A DNA stretch of 64,000 nt, taken from contig NZ_QJRX01000001.1 in NCBI RefSeq assembly GCF_003205495.1, positions 1 through 64,000 on the forward strand, in the 5' to 3' direction. The stretch comes from Aquipseudomonas alcaligenes (GTDB taxonomy: Bacteria > Pseudomonadota > Gammaproteobacteria > Pseudomonadales > Pseudomonadaceae). The notes beneath the pieces were generated by a model. That model made no database searches, was not told the origin of the DNA, and saw nothing but the letters and a program-made list of their open reading frames with translations. Within the stretch, counting starts at the first letter, position 1. Each line of letters starts with the position of its first letter. The translations under genes and the position numbers were made by a program. Below are positions 29,205 through 40,696 of the stretch, piece after piece.

Positions 29205-30188
29205 ATGCGCCGTCCAGTCCTGCCGACACTCCTGACCCTGTGCCTGACCCTTGCCCTGTCTGCGCACGCCGAGGAAACGCCGCCGCCCGCCACCGAACCA
29301 GCGGGCGAAGCCACCGCGGCTGAGCCCGCGCCGCGCGTACCCCTGGAGGAACGCAGCCAGGACAGCGCCGAGGCACTCGAGCGCCAGCTGCCCAGGGACG
29401 AGCAGCAGATGCTGCAGGCGGGCGAGGAACAGTTCCTTGCCCTGTGGAAACCGGCCAATGCGCCCGAGGCCAAGGGCGTGCTGATCCTGTTGCCGGGGGC
29501 CGACGAGAGCGCCGACTGGCCGCGCACGGTCAAGCCGCTGCGCCTCAAGCTGCCGGACATCGGCTGGAGCAGCCTGAGTCTGAGCCTGCCGGACAGCCAG
29601 GGCGCGCCGCTGCCGGAGGCGGTGCTGCCGCGCACCGCACAAGCGGTGACCGTCGACACCGCGACCGCCCCCGCCGCCCAGGCCCCGGTGCAGGACGGCG
29701 AGCAGCCCCCGTCCGAGGAGGCTGAGGCCGCGGCGGCACCCGCCGAACCCGTGCCGCCAGCAACAGCGGTCGACCCGGCCGAGCGGGTGTTCGCCCGCAT
29801 CCAGGCCGGCATCGCCTTCGCCGAGCAGCAGGACGCCCAGCGCATCGTGCTGCTCGGCCACGGCAGCGGCGCCTACTGGGCCGCGCTCTACCTCAAGGAG
29901 CGCCAGCCCGCGGCGATCAAACAGCTGGTGGTGGTGGCGCCGCAACTGCCGGCCGGGCAGACGCCACCGCTGGAGGAGCTGATTCCCGGCCTCAAGCTGG
30001 CCACCGGCGACTTCTTCTACAAGGATCTGGCCGCCGACCGCGGCAACGCGGTGCGTCGCCTGCAGGCCAGCAAGCGCCTGGCCCACGAGGGCTATACCCA
30101 GGTCGCCCTGAAGGCCCTGCCGGGCAACCTGGAAGCCGAGCAGGAACAACTGTTCCGCCGCGTGCGCGGCTGGCTGGAGAAGCAGTAG
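29205..30188 (+). CDS. DUF3530 periplasmic protein, alpha/beta-hydrolase-like
   Basis: This 327-aa protein has a signal peptide (about 1-22, ending SAHA). The folded part is of DUF3530 type: KGVLILLPGADESADWP, then a nucleophile-elbow-like GHGSGAYWA, then QLVVVAPQLPAGQ. A low-complexity Ala/Pro/Glu linker lies at about 145-187. The elbow carries a Ser in GHGSG, so hydrolase activity is possible, but the function is unknown. It is convergent with the djlA-like gene, with only 15 nt between the stops. Confidence 0.85.
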   Translation: MRRPVLPTLLTLCLTLALSAHAEETPPPATEPAGEATAAEPAPRVPLEERSQDSAEALERQLPRDEQQMLQAGEEQFLALWKPANAPEAKGVLILLPGADESADWPRTVKPLRLKLPDIGWSSLSLSLPDSQGAPLPEAVLPRTAQAVTVDTATAPAAQAPVQDGEQPPSEEAEAAAAPAEPVPPATAVDPAERVFARIQAGIAFAEQQDAQRIVLLGHGSGAYWAALYLKERQPAAIKQLVVVAPQLPAGQTPPLEELIPGLKLATGDFFYKDLAADRGNAVRRLQASKRLAHEGYTQVALKALPGNLEAEQEQLFRRVRGWLEKQ

Positions 30189-30203
30189 ACAGGGCTACGC
30201 CCG

Positions 30204-30977
30204 CTAGCGGAAACCGCGGCGCTGGCGCACCAGCTCGTAGGCGACCTGCAGCTCGCGGGTCTTGTCAGTGGCGGCGCGCAGCTGCGCCGGGGTCGCGCCG
30301 GAGCCGGCCAGCTTGTCCGGGTGATGACGGCTGAGCAGGCGCCGGTAGGCACGCTTGATCACCGCTGGCTCGCTGTCCGCCTGCACACCGAGCAGGCGCA
30401 GCGCCGCCTGGTAATCACTGGTTTTCACCTCTGGCACCTGACGCGCCGGCTCGTACTCGCTGGCCAAGGCCGCCAGCGCCTCGCGCCGCCAGCCCAGCCA
30501 CAGCCCCCACTGGCGGATCAGCCGGGCTTCGGCCTCACTCACCCGACCGTCGGCCCAGGCCATGCGCCAGCAGGTACGCAGCAGCGCCTCGCTGCGCTCG
30601 GGGCGATGATGCAGAGCCCGTAGCGGCGCGCGCAGTTCACTGTCCTCGATCTGCTTGCCGCGATTGAAGGCCTGCATGGCACGGCGCCGCGCGGGCTCGT
30701 CCAGGCCGAGGCGCTGCATCTCGTTGCGTGCAGCCTGGATATGGCTGTCGAGCACCCGCCCGTCACTCTTGGCCAGGCGACCGATCAGCATGAACAGCAG
30801 GTCCTCGTCATCCAGCGCCGCCGGCTTGCGCCCGAGCAGTTCGCGCAAGTGGTCGAGCGATTGCAGGCGCAGGCGCCGATCCAGCACCTGGCCGAGCAGG
30901 CCACCCAGCAGAGCGCCGGGGATGCTGGCCAATGCCAGTCCCGCGGCGGCACCGAGCAGGGTCGCCGGCCAGAGCAT
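30204..30977 (-). CDS. djlA: DjlA-like membrane J-domain protein
   Basis: This 257-aa protein has an N-terminal membrane segment (about 4-30), a TerB-like helical domain (about 55-175) and a C-terminal J domain with the HPD motif (RRLLSRHHPDK). This is the layout of DjlA, a type III DnaK co-chaperone that faces the cytoplasm. The ATG at 30977 lies 1 nt after the murU stop, so it is the third gene of an amgK-murU-djlA run. Confidence 0.9.
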   Translation of the reverse strand: MLWPATLLGAAAGLALASIPGALLGGLLGQVLDRRLRLQSLDHLRELLGRKPAALDDEDLLFMLIGRLAKSDGRVLDSHIQAARNEMQRLGLDEPARRRAMQAFNRGKQIEDSELRAPLRALHHRPERSEALLRTCWRMAWADGRVSEAEARLIRQWGLWLGWRREALAALASEYEPARQVPEVKTSDYQAALRLLGVQADSEPAVIKRAYRRLLSRHHPDKLAGSGATPAQLRAATDKTRELQVAYELVRQRRGFR

Positions 30978-30978
30978 C

Positions 30979-32672
<1,694 letters not shown>

Positions 32673-32799
32673 TACAGGGGTCTCCGACGGCGCTAGCCGT
32701 TGCGCGGGTCATGCTTTATTATCCAGCATCTTTTTCAGCCCATCGAGAGGCGTGCGGCCCCCGCGGGTCGAAGGCGCGCAGGAAGCCCGGAAAAACAAG

Positions 32800-35565
32800 A
32801 TGGCAGTAAATCTCCCCCTGTTCCGTAAAAAATTTCCGTTGCTGGTGACCGGCGGCCTGCTGGCCCTGCAACCCCTGGCCTCGCCCTTCGCCGTCGCTGC
32901 CGAGCAGTATGACTGCAGTGCCTCCGCCACCGGAGGCTGGGCCTGCTCGCCGAAAACCAATACTGCAGTGCAACTGCCACGTCCGCAGCACAGCGCTACG
33001 GCGGTCAGCGCCGCTCCGGCAGGCTCTGCCGCGCAGGGCAATGGCCAGCCTCAGGGCGAACAGCCGGTGCTGGTCACCGAGAGCGGCGGCCGCGCGCTGC
33101 AGAGCCGCAGCGCCGACTACAGCCATCTGGACTGGGTCCCGCGCGAGAAACTGACCGCCGCCCAGCTGGCGGAAGTCGGCCCCTATTGCGAGGGCGCCTA
33201 TGTCGAGCCGCTGCGCCCGGGCATGAGCGACGATACGCCGATGGACGAGGCGCCGATGTTCGTCTCGGCCAAGGCCTCGCGCTACGAACAGGAAAAGGAA
33301 GCGGCCACACTGGCCGGTGACGTGGTCCTGCGCCAGTCGAGCATGCAGGTCGAGGCCGACGAGGCCACCCTGCACCAGGCCGAGAACCGCGGCGAGCTGA
33401 AGGGCAACGTGCGCATCCGTGACAACGGCATGCTGGTGGTCGGCGACCGCGCCGAGATCCAACTGGACAACGGCGAAGCCAAGGTAGAGAACGCCGAGTA
33501 TGTGATCCACAAGGGTCATGCCCGTGGCAGCGCGCTATATGCCAAGCGCGAGGAAAGCGCGATCGTCCGCCTCAAGGACGGCACCTACACCCGTTGCGAG
33601 CCGGGCAGCAATGCCTGGCACCTGAAGGGCAACAACGTCAAGCTGAACCCGGCCACCGGCTTTGGCACCGCGACCAACGTGACCCTGCGGGTGAAGGACA
33701 TTCCGGTGTTCTACACCCCCTACATCTACTTCCCGATCGACGATCGCCGCCAGTCCGGCTTCCTCGCACCGGGCATCAGCACCTCGAGCGACACCGGTTT
33801 CTCGCTGTCGACGCCCTACTACTTCAACCTGGCGCCCAACTACGACGCCACCCTCTATCCGACCTATATGGCCAAGCGCGGCCTGCTGATGGAGGGCGAG
33901 TTCCGCTACCTGACCAAGAGTAGCGAGGGCCAGGTCGGCGGTGCCTACCTGGACGACAAGGAAGACGAGCGTGAACTGCAGTCCGACTACGAAGACCAGC
34001 GCTGGATGTACAACTGGCAGCACAGAGGCGGTCTGGACGAACGCCTGCTGGCCGAGGTGGACTACACCGACATCAGCGACCCCTACTACTTCCAGGATCT
34101 CTCCAGTGACCTGGAAAACCTGGAAACACCGGACTTCCTCAACCAGCGCGGCACCCTGACCTATCGCGGCGACAGCTTCGTCGCCCGGCTCAATGCCCAC
34201 GCCTACGCGCAGACCAGCGTGATCGATATCACGCCCTACGAGCGTCTGCCGCAGCTGACCCTGGATGGCAAGCTGCCGTTCCAGCCGGGCGGCCTGAACT
34301 TCTTCTACGGCACCGAGTATGTGCGCTTCGACCGCGACCTGCGCAGCGGCAACTTCATCGACGAGGACGGCAACGCCCAGCCTTGGTACGACAACAACGT
34401 GCGCGGCCTGGCCCGCTCCACGGGCGAGCGCATGCACCTGGAGCCGGGCATCAGCCTGCCGCTGGAAAGCACCTGGGGCTTCGTCAAACCGAGCCTGAAG
34501 TACGCCTACACCCAGTACGACCTGGAGCTGGACTCGATCGGCAAGGCCCAGGTCGGCGGCGACTTCGAGGACTCGCCGGACCGCAGCGTGCCGATCGCCA
34601 GCATCGACAGCGGCCTGTACTTCGATCGCAACACCCAGCTGTTCGGCACCAACTTCCGCCAGACCCTGGAGCCACGCGCCTACTACCTGTACGTGCCGGA
34701 CGAGGATCAGGACGAGATCCCGGTGTTCGACACCGGCGAATACCGCTTCAACTACGCGGCCCTGTTCCGCGACAACCGCTTCAGCGGGCGTGACCGCATC
34801 GGCGACGAGAACAAGCTGTCCCTCGGCGTGACCAGCCGCTGGATCGAGGACAACGGCTTCGAGCGCCAGCGCGTCAGCCTCGGCCAGGCTATCTACTTCG
34901 AGGACCGCAAGGTCCAGCTGCCGGGCATCGACTACCGTACCCGCGACGATGCCACCGCCGACTTCTCGCCCTATGCGCTGGAGTACCTGTACCGCTTCAA
35001 CCGCGACTGGCGCCTGAGCTCGGACTTCAACTGGGACGGCGAAGCACACCGCACCCGTTCCGGCAGCCTGATGTTCCACTACCAGCCGGAAGACAATCCG
35101 AACAAGGTGATCAACGCCGGCTATCGCTACCGCAACGATACCGTGCGCTACGACCAGGCCAGCGGCAACTGGACGTTCAATCCTGACTTCGGCACCCCGG
35201 GCAACCCGAACTACATCAAGGATTACTACAAGATCCAGCAGCACGACTTCTCGGTGATCTGGCCGATGGTGCCGCAGTGGAACCTGATCGCACGCTGGCA
35301 GCGCGACTATGCGCGCGACCGCACCCTGGAAGCCTTCGGCGGCTTCGAGTACGACAGCTGCTGCTGGAAGCTGCGCCTGATCAACCGCTACTGGATCGAC
35401 TACGACGAAACCAGTCTCAACCCGGACGTCAACGAGGAGCCGGATCGCGGCATCTTCCTGCAGATCGTCCTCAAGGGGCTCGGCAATGTGCTGGGCGGCA
35501 AGACCGAGGGTTTCCTCGAGCAAGGCATTCAAGGTTACCGTGAACGTGAAGAACAAGCTTTCTGA
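32800..35565 (+). CDS. lptD: LPS-assembly outer-membrane protein LptD
   Basis: LptD (921 aa) is the outer-membrane translocon that inserts lipopolysaccharide, with LptE as plug. A signal peptide (to about VAA) is followed by an N-terminal pair of cysteines (YDC and GWAC), an OstA/LptA-like beta-jellyroll (about 125-260), and a 26-strand barrel. The adjacent cysteines [13 protein letters not shown] near the C-terminus are those that form the disulfides needed for folding. The ATG at 32800 ([19 protein letters not shown]) matches known Pseudomonas N-termini. The surA start overlaps its 3' end. Confidence 0.97.
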   Translation: MAVNLPLFRKKFPLLVTGGLLALQPLASPFAVAAEQYDCSASATGGWACSPKTNTAVQLPRPQHSATAVSAAPAGSAAQGNGQPQGEQPVLVTESGGRALQSRSADYSHLDWVPREKLTAAQLAEVGPYCEGAYVEPLRPGMSDDTPMDEAPMFVSAKASRYEQEKEAATLAGDVVLRQSSMQVEADEATLHQAENRGELKGNVRIRDNGMLVVGDRAEIQLDNGEAKVENAEYVIHKGHARGSALYAKREESAIVRLKDGTYTRCEPGSNAWHLKGNNVKLNPATGFGTATNVTLRVKDIPVFYTPYIYFPIDDRRQSGFLAPGISTSSDTGFSLSTPYYFNLAPNYDATLYPTYMAKRGLLMEGEFRYLTKSSEGQVGGAYLDDKEDERELQSDYEDQRWMYNWQHRGGLDERLLAEVDYTDISDPYYFQDLSSDLENLETPDFLNQRGTLTYRGDSFVARLNAHAYAQTSVIDITPYERLPQLTLDGKLPFQPGGLNFFYGTEYVRFDRDLRSGNFIDEDGNAQPWYDNNVRGLARSTGERMHLEPGISLPLESTWGFVKPSLKYAYTQYDLELDSIGKAQVGGDFEDSPDRSVPIASIDSGLYFDRNTQLFGTNFRQTLEPRAYYLYVPDEDQDEIPVFDTGEYRFNYAALFRDNRFSGRDRIGDENKLSLGVTSRWIEDNGFERQRVSLGQAIYFEDRKVQLPGIDYRTRDDATADFSPYALEYLYRFNRDWRLSSDFNWDGEAHRTRSGSLMFHYQPEDNPNKVINAGYRYRNDTVRYDQASGNWTFNPDFGTPGNPNYIKDYYKIQQHDFSVIWPMVPQWNLIARWQRDYARDRTLEAFGGFEYDSCCWKLRLINRYWIDYDETSLNPDVNEEPDRGIFLQIVLKGLGNVLGGKTEGFLEQGIQGYREREEQAF

Positions 35566-36838
35566 TTGCCTGCGCCCGCTCCTGCTGGGCGCAGTTTTCC
35601 TCGCCTCCGCCGCCCAGGCGCAGTTCCAGTCCATCGATCGCGTGGTCGCCATCGTCGACAACGACGTGATCATGTACAGCCAGCTCGACCAGCGCCTGCG
35701 CGAGGTCGAGCAGACCATCGGCAAGCGTGGCGGCCAGCTGCCGCCGCAGGACGTGCTGCAGCAGCAGGTCCTCGAGCGCCTGATCGTCGAGAACCTGCAG
35801 CTGCAGATCGGCGACCGCTCCGGCATCCGCATCACCGACGAGGAACTGAACCAGGCCATGGCCAGCATTGCCCAGCGCAATCGCCTGACCCTGGAACAGT
35901 TCCGCGCGGCCCTGGCCCGCGACGGCCTGTCCTACGACGACGCCCGCGAACAGATCCGCCGCGAGATGGTGATCAGCCGCGTACGCCAGCGCCGCGTCGG
36001 CGAGCGTATCCAGGTCACCGACCAGGAGGTGCAGAACTTCCTCGCCTCGGATCTCGGCCAGATGCAGCTGTCGGAAGAGTTCCGCCTGGCCAACATCCTG
36101 ATCCCGGTCCCGGAAGCGGCTTCGCCGGACGAGATCCGTGCCGCGGCGCAGAAAACCTCGCAGGTCTATGACAGCCTGCGCGGTGGCGCCGACTTCGCCC
36201 AGACCGCCATGTCCAGTTCGGCCAGCGAGAACGCCCTGGAGGGCGGCGAGATCGGCTGGCGCAAGGCCGCCCAGCTGCCGCCGGCGTTTGCCGAGCTGAT
36301 CCGCACCCTGTCGGTCGGCGACATCACCGAGCCGGTGCGCACCCCGTCCGGCTTCATGATCGTCAAGCTGCTGGAGAAGCGCGGCGGCGACACCCTGGTG
36401 CGTGACGAAGTGCACGTGCGCCACATCCTGATCAAGCCCAACGAGGTGCGCAGCGAAGAGGAGACCCGTCGCCTGGTGGAGCGCCTGTACGAGCGCATCG
36501 TCGCCGGCGAGGACTTCGCCACCCTGGCCAAGAGCTTCTCCGAAGACCCGGGCTCCGCGCTCAACGGCGGCGACCTCAACTGGATCGACCCCAACAGCCT
36601 GGTACCGGAATTCCGCGAGATGATGGCCAAGACGCCGAGCGGCCAGCTGTCGCAGCCGTTCAAGAGCCCCTACGGCTGGCACGTCCTGGAAGTACTGGGC
36701 CGCCGCGCCACCGACAGCAGCGAGCAGTACCGCGAGCAGCAGGCGATGAATGTCCTGCGCAACCGCAAGTACGACGAGGAACTGCAGGCCTGGCTGCGCC
36801 AGATCCGCGACGAGGCCTACGTCGAGATCAAGCTGTAA
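35540..36838 (+). CDS. surA: periplasmic chaperone and peptidyl-prolyl isomerase SurA
   Basis: SurA (432 aa) guides outer-membrane proteins such as LptD across the periplasm. After a signal peptide (ending about SAAQA) come the N-terminal chaperone region, two parvulin domains (about 175-275 and 285-385, the second with [16 protein letters not shown] and [15 protein letters not shown]), and a C-terminal helix. The start is GTG at 35540 (reading [15 protein letters not shown]), with AAGG 5 nt upstream, so it overlaps lptD by 26 nt and is coupled to it. Confidence 0.95.
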   Translation: MNVKNKLSDCLRPLLLGAVFLASAAQAQFQSIDRVVAIVDNDVIMYSQLDQRLREVEQTIGKRGGQLPPQDVLQQQVLERLIVENLQLQIGDRSGIRITDEELNQAMASIAQRNRLTLEQFRAALARDGLSYDDAREQIRREMVISRVRQRRVGERIQVTDQEVQNFLASDLGQMQLSEEFRLANILIPVPEAASPDEIRAAAQKTSQVYDSLRGGADFAQTAMSSSASENALEGGEIGWRKAAQLPPAFAELIRTLSVGDITEPVRTPSGFMIVKLLEKRGGDTLVRDEVHVRHILIKPNEVRSEEETRRLVERLYERIVAGEDFATLAKSFSEDPGSALNGGDLNWIDPNSLVPEFREMMAKTPSGQLSQPFKSPYGWHVLEVLGRRATDSSEQYREQQAMNVLRNRKYDEELQAWLRQIRDEAYVEIKL

Positions 36839-36858
36839 CAGCCCGATCGATGCGAAGG

Positions 36859-36885
36859 AGCCCGGCAGCGCCGGGCTTTTTCTTG
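36859..36885 (+). terminator. terminator after surA
   Basis: Stem AGCCCGGC/GCCGGGCT (8 bp) with a 3-nt AGC loop is followed by TTTTTCTTG. It lies between surA and pdxA and would reduce read-through from the lptD-surA message. Confidence 0.85.
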
Positions 36886-36932
36886 GGCGTAAGATATGCC
36901 TGCCACCTCCAGCATTCCCAACGAGACCGATC

Positions 36933-37925
36933 ATGCCCACTTCCCGCCTGTTTGCCCTGACCCCCGGCGAGCCCGCCGGCATCGGCCCCGACCTGTGCCT
37001 GCTGCTGGCCCGCGAGGCCCAGCCCGAGGCGCTGGTGGCGGTGGCCAGCCGCGAGCTGCTGGCCGAGCGCGCCGCCCAGCTGGACCTGGACATCGAACTG
37101 CGTGAGGTCGGCCCCGGTAACTGGCCGGGTGTTCCGGCCCCGGCCGGCAGCCTGTATGTCTGGGACACGCCGCTGCAGGCACCCGTCGTAGCGGGCCAGC
37201 TGGATGCCCACAACGCAGCCTATGTGCTGCAGACCCTGACCCGCGCCGGCCAGGGCTGCCTCGACGGCACCTTCGCCGGGATGATCACCGCGCCGGTACA
37301 CAAGGGCGTGATCAACGAGGCCGGCATCCCCTTCTCCGGCCATACCGAATTCCTCGCCGAGCTGACCGCCACCGAGCAGGTGGTGATGATGCTGGCCACC
37401 CGCGGCCTGCGCGTGGCCCTGGTGACCACCCACCTGCCGCTCAAGGACGTCGCCGCCGCCATCACTGCCGAGTGCCTGGCGCGGGTCGCCCGCATCCTGC
37501 ACGCCGACCTGGTGGAGAAGTTCGGCATCGCCCAGCCGCGCATCCTGGTCTGCGGCCTCAACCCGCATGCCGGCGAAGGCGGCCATCTGGGCCGCGAGGA
37601 AATCGAGGTGATCGAGCCGACCCTGGAGCACCTGCGCGGCGAGGGTCTGGAGCTGATCGGCCCGCTGCCGGCCGACACCCTGTTCACCCCCAAGCACCTC
37701 GAGCAGTGCGACGCGGTGCTGGCCATGTACCACGACCAGGGCCTGCCGGTGCTGAAGTACAAGGGCTTCGGCGCAGCGGTCAACGTCACCCTGGGCCTGC
37801 CGATCATCCGCACCTCGGTCGACCACGGCACCGCCCTGGACCTGGCCGGCAGCGGACGGGTGGATACCGGCAGCCTGCGAGTGGCCCTGGAGACCGCCTA
37901 CCAGATGGCCGCCGCGCGCCGCTGA
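36933..37925 (+). CDS. pdxA: 4-hydroxythreonine-4-phosphate dehydrogenase
   Basis: PdxA (330 aa) is an NAD-dependent, metal-binding enzyme of pyridoxal phosphate synthesis. Motifs include [12 protein letters not shown] at the N-terminus, [37 protein letters not shown], and [13 protein letters not shown] with its metal-ligating His residues. The ATG at 36933 follows the surA terminator, so a promoter may lie between 36886 and 36932. Confidence 0.97.
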   Translation: MPTSRLFALTPGEPAGIGPDLCLLLAREAQPEALVAVASRELLAERAAQLDLDIELREVGPGNWPGVPAPAGSLYVWDTPLQAPVVAGQLDAHNAAYVLQTLTRAGQGCLDGTFAGMITAPVHKGVINEAGIPFSGHTEFLAELTATEQVVMMLATRGLRVALVTTHLPLKDVAAAITAECLARVARILHADLVEKFGIAQPRILVCGLNPHAGEGGHLGREEIEVIEPTLEHLRGEGLELIGPLPADTLFTPKHLEQCDAVLAMYHDQGLPVLKYKGFGAAVNVTLGLPIIRTSVDHGTALDLAGSGRVDTGSLRVALETAYQMAAARR

Positions 37926-38018
37926 CGATCGACTGCGCCAGGTTTTTCTCCAGCTCGCTCGCCCTTAGACGCTTAGAGCCCACGCGCTGGGCTGCTAAAC
38001 TGGCGCTCTTTGCATTGC

Positions 38019-38048
38019 GCTTTGAGCTTGTGGCTTGAAGCTTGGAGC
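38019..38048 (+). repeat. tandem heptamer repeat (GCTTGNN) before rsmA
   Basis: Four consecutive 7-bp units GCTTTGA, GCTTGTG, GCTTGAA, GCTTGGA plus a final GC occupy 38019-38048, ending 7 nt before the rsmA ATG at 38056. The consensus is GCTTGNN. They overlap the ribosome-binding region of rsmA. Confidence 0.75.
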
Positions 38049-38055
38049 CGTACCC

Positions 38056-38868
38056 ATGTCCGAATACCAACACCGCGCGCGCAAGCGCTTCGGCCAGAAC
38101 TTCCTGCACGACGCCGGCGTCATCCACCGCATCCTGCGCGCCATCCACGCCAGGGAGGACGAGCGCCTGCTGGAGATCGGCCCGGGCCAGGGCGCGCTGA
38201 CCGAGGGCCTGCTGGGCAGCGGTGCGCAACTCGACGTGATCGAGCTGGACCTCGATCTGATCCCCATCCTGCAGGCCAAGTTCGGCGCCAACCCGCGCTT
38301 CCGGCTCAACCAGGGCGACGCCCTGAAGTTCGACTTCGCCCGCCTGCAGGCCGCGCCACACAGCCTGCGGGTGGTCGGCAACCTGCCGTACAACATCTCC
38401 ACCCCGCTGATCTTCCACCTGCTGGACAACGCGCCGCTGATCCGCGACATGCACTTCATGTTGCAGAAAGAGGTGGTGGAGCGCCTGGCCGCCGAGCCGG
38501 GTGGTGGCGACTGGGGCCGGCTGTCGATCATGGTGCAGTACCACTGCCGGGTGGAGCACCTGTTCAACGTCGGCCCGGGCGCCTTCAACCCGCCGCCCAA
38601 GGTCGACTCGGCCATCGTTCGCCTGGTACCGCACGAAGTGCTGCCGCACCCGGCCAAGGATCATCGCCTGCTCGAGCGGGTGGTACGCGAGGCCTTCAAC
38701 ATGCGCCGCAAGACCCTGCGCAATACGCTCAAGCAGCTGCTGCCGGCCGAGGCCATCGAAGCCGCCGGCGTGGATGGCGGCTTGCGCCCGGAGCAGCTGG
38801 ACCTGGCCGCCTTCGTGCGCCTGGCCGATCAGCTGGCCGTACGCCAGAGTGCCGAACAAGCGGACTAA
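38056..38868 (+). CDS. rsmA: 16S rRNA dimethyladenosine transferase
   Basis: RsmA/KsgA (270 aa) dimethylates two adjacent adenines near the 3' end of 16S rRNA during 30S maturation. [11 protein letters not shown] near the N-terminus, the SAM loop [11 protein letters not shown], and [13 protein letters not shown] (the NLPY catalytic motif) are all present. The ATG at 38056 ([13 protein letters not shown]) is chosen over the upstream one at 38035 because the N-terminus then matches the family. A 31-nt gap leads to apaG. Confidence 0.97.
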   Translation: MSEYQHRARKRFGQNFLHDAGVIHRILRAIHAREDERLLEIGPGQGALTEGLLGSGAQLDVIELDLDLIPILQAKFGANPRFRLNQGDALKFDFARLQAAPHSLRVVGNLPYNISTPLIFHLLDNAPLIRDMHFMLQKEVVERLAAEPGGGDWGRLSIMVQYHCRVEHLFNVGPGAFNPPPKVDSAIVRLVPHEVLPHPAKDHRLLERVVREAFNMRRKTLRNTLKQLLPAEAIEAAGVDGGLRPEQLDLAAFVRLADQLAVRQSAEQAD

Positions 38869-38899
38869 ACTGCCCTTCCAGCCTGCCGAGTTTTCCCAG

Positions 38900-39280
38900 A
38901 TGGCCGACCCGCGTTACCAGATCGACGTCAGCGTCGAGACCCGCTACCTGCCGGAGCAGTCCACGCCGGAGCAGAACCGCTACGCCTTCGCCTACACCGT
39001 GACCATCCGCAACAGCGGCGCCGTGGCGGCCAAGCTGCTCAGCCGCCACTGGATCATCACCGACGGCGACGGCCGCGTGCAGGAAGTGCGCGGCGCCGGC
39101 GTGGTCGGCCAGCAGCCGCACCTGCAGCCCGGCGAGAGTCACACCTACAGCAGCGGCACGGTGATGGCGACCAAGGTCGGCAACATGCACGGCAGCTACC
39201 AGATGGTCGCCGACGACGGCAAGCGCTTCGAGGCCCCCATCGCACCGTTCCGCCTGGCCGTACCGGGGGCCCTGCACTGA
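38900..39280 (+). CDS. apaG: ApaG (DUF525) protein
   Basis: This 126-aa protein has a fibronectin III-like fold (ApaG family). It contains [24 protein letters not shown], the [15 protein letters not shown] loop, and [17 protein letters not shown]. The biochemical role is unclear; it is nearly always next to apaH. The start is ATG 38900, 31 nt after rsmA, and the stop TGA shares its A with the apaH ATG. Confidence 0.95.
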   Translation: MADPRYQIDVSVETRYLPEQSTPEQNRYAFAYTVTIRNSGAVAAKLLSRHWIITDGDGRVQEVRGAGVVGQQPHLQPGESHTYSSGTVMATKVGNMHGSYQMVADDGKRFEAPIAPFRLAVPGALH

Positions 39281-40104
39281 TGGCGACCTATGCGGTAGGC
39301 GACCTGCAGGGCTGCCTGCAGCCGCTGCGATGCCTGCTCGAGCAGGTCGCCTTCGACCCGTCCCGGGACAAGCTGTGGCTGGTCGGCGACCTAGTCAACC
39401 GCGGCCCGCAGTCGCTGGAGACCCTGCGTTTCCTGTTCGCCATGCGCGAGTCGCTGGTCTGCGTGCTCGGCAACCATGACCTGCACCTGCTGGCCGCAGC
39501 GCACAACGTCGAGCGCCTGAAGAAGAACGATACCCTGCAGGAGATCCTCGACGCGCCGGACCGCCACGACCTGCTCGAGTGGTTGCGCCAGCAGAAGCTG
39601 ATGCACTACGACGAGCAGCGCGACATCGCCTTGGTGCATGCCGGCATCCCGCCGCAATGGACGCTGAAGAAGGCGCTCAAGCGCGCCGCCGAGGTCGAGG
39701 AAGTTCTGCGCGACGACGCCCGTCTGCCGCTGTTCCTCGACGGCATGTACGGCAACGAGCCGGCCAAGTGGGACGGCGACCTGCACGGCATCACCCGCCT
39801 GCGGGTGATCACCAACTACTTCACGCGCATGCGCTTCTGCACCGAGGATGGCACGCTCGACCTGAAGAGCAAGGAAGGCGTTGACACCGCCCCCCCCGGC
39901 TACGCCCCCTGGTTCGCCTGGCCGCACCGGCGCACCCGCGGGCAGAAGATCATCTTCGGCCACTGGGCGGCGCTGGAAGGCCAGTGCGACGAGCCCGGCC
40001 TGTTCGCCCTCGACAGCGGCTGCGTGTGGGGCGGCGCCATGACCCTGATGAACATCGACAGCCGCGAGCGCTTGCGCTGCGACTGCAAGGAGATCGCCCG
40101 ATGA
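39280..40104 (+). CDS. apaH: diadenosine tetraphosphatase ApaH
   Basis: ApaH (274 aa) splits Ap4A symmetrically to two ADP and is thought to decap NpN-capped RNA. It is a metallophosphoesterase with [27 protein letters not shown] and LVHAGIPP motifs. It overlaps apaG by 1 nt and glpE by 4 nt (ATGA), so rsmA-apaG-apaH-glpE is one operon. Confidence 0.97.
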   Translation: MATYAVGDLQGCLQPLRCLLEQVAFDPSRDKLWLVGDLVNRGPQSLETLRFLFAMRESLVCVLGNHDLHLLAAAHNVERLKKNDTLQEILDAPDRHDLLEWLRQQKLMHYDEQRDIALVHAGIPPQWTLKKALKRAAEVEEVLRDDARLPLFLDGMYGNEPAKWDGDLHGITRLRVITNYFTRMRFCTEDGTLDLKSKEGVDTAPPGYAPWFAWPHRRTRGQKIIFGHWAALEGQCDEPGLFALDSGCVWGGAMTLMNIDSRERLRCDCKEIAR

Positions 40105-40430
40105 GCGAATTCAAACGCATCCCCCCGGAACAGGCCCAGGCTCTGCGCGAGCAGGGCGCCGTGGTGGTCGACATCCGCGACCCGCAGAGCTTCGCCAACG
40201 GCCATATCCGCGGCTCCAAGCACCTGGACAACCACAGCCTGGCCGCCTTTATTGCCGCCGCCGACTTCGACCAGCCGCTGATCGTCACCTGCTACCACGG
40301 CAACTCCAGCCAGAGCGCCGCCGCCTACCTGGCGCACCAGGGCTTCGCCGAGGTGTACAGCCTGGATGGCGGTTTCGAGCTGTGGCGCAACCTGTTCCCC
40401 GGCGAAGTCGCTCAGGGCGAGCACGAATAA
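40101..40430 (+). CDS. glpE: thiosulfate sulfurtransferase GlpE
   Basis: GlpE (109 aa) is a single-domain rhodanese. The catalytic cysteine is C64 in [13 protein letters not shown], and the HIRGSKHL segment is typical. It is last in the apaGH operon, where it is coupled to apaH; the link to glycerol metabolism seen in E. coli is not supported here. Confidence 0.95.
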   Translation: MSEFKRIPPEQAQALREQGAVVVDIRDPQSFANGHIRGSKHLDNHSLAAFIAAADFDQPLIVTCYHGNSSQSAAAYLAHQGFAEVYSLDGGFELWRNLFPGEVAQGEHE

Positions 40431-40696
40431 TTTTTTGCGCGGCGCAAAGCCGCGCCAGCCGAAGCCTGCCGACGAACGGCAATGCTTTGTCACCCTTTCG
40501 CCATCCTTGACGCCGGCGAAACCGAACTACTCTTAGGACGAGGCCATCCAGAAAGGGAGAGCCGGCACACCGGTTCCGGGCCATCGGTAGCGTCTTTGAG
40601 GTGTTCTGGGGGATTTCCCGCGGCTGACCAGCCGAAGCCCCGTGCACCCGCCCGAATGACCCGCGCCGGCTCCACGCAAGCGAGCGAGGTGCAGTC

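Noticed and set aside
33535-35880. 781-residue minus-strand open frame opposite lptD
   Set aside because: It is the antisense shadow of lptD (Val/Ala/His/Gln-rich with no motifs). LptD is certain.
40437-40455. Terminator after glpE
   Set aside because: A 7-bp stem GCGCGGC/GCCGCGC exists, but no T-run follows it on the plus strand. The T-run lies before the stem, so I describe it only as a hairpin in the prkA leader.
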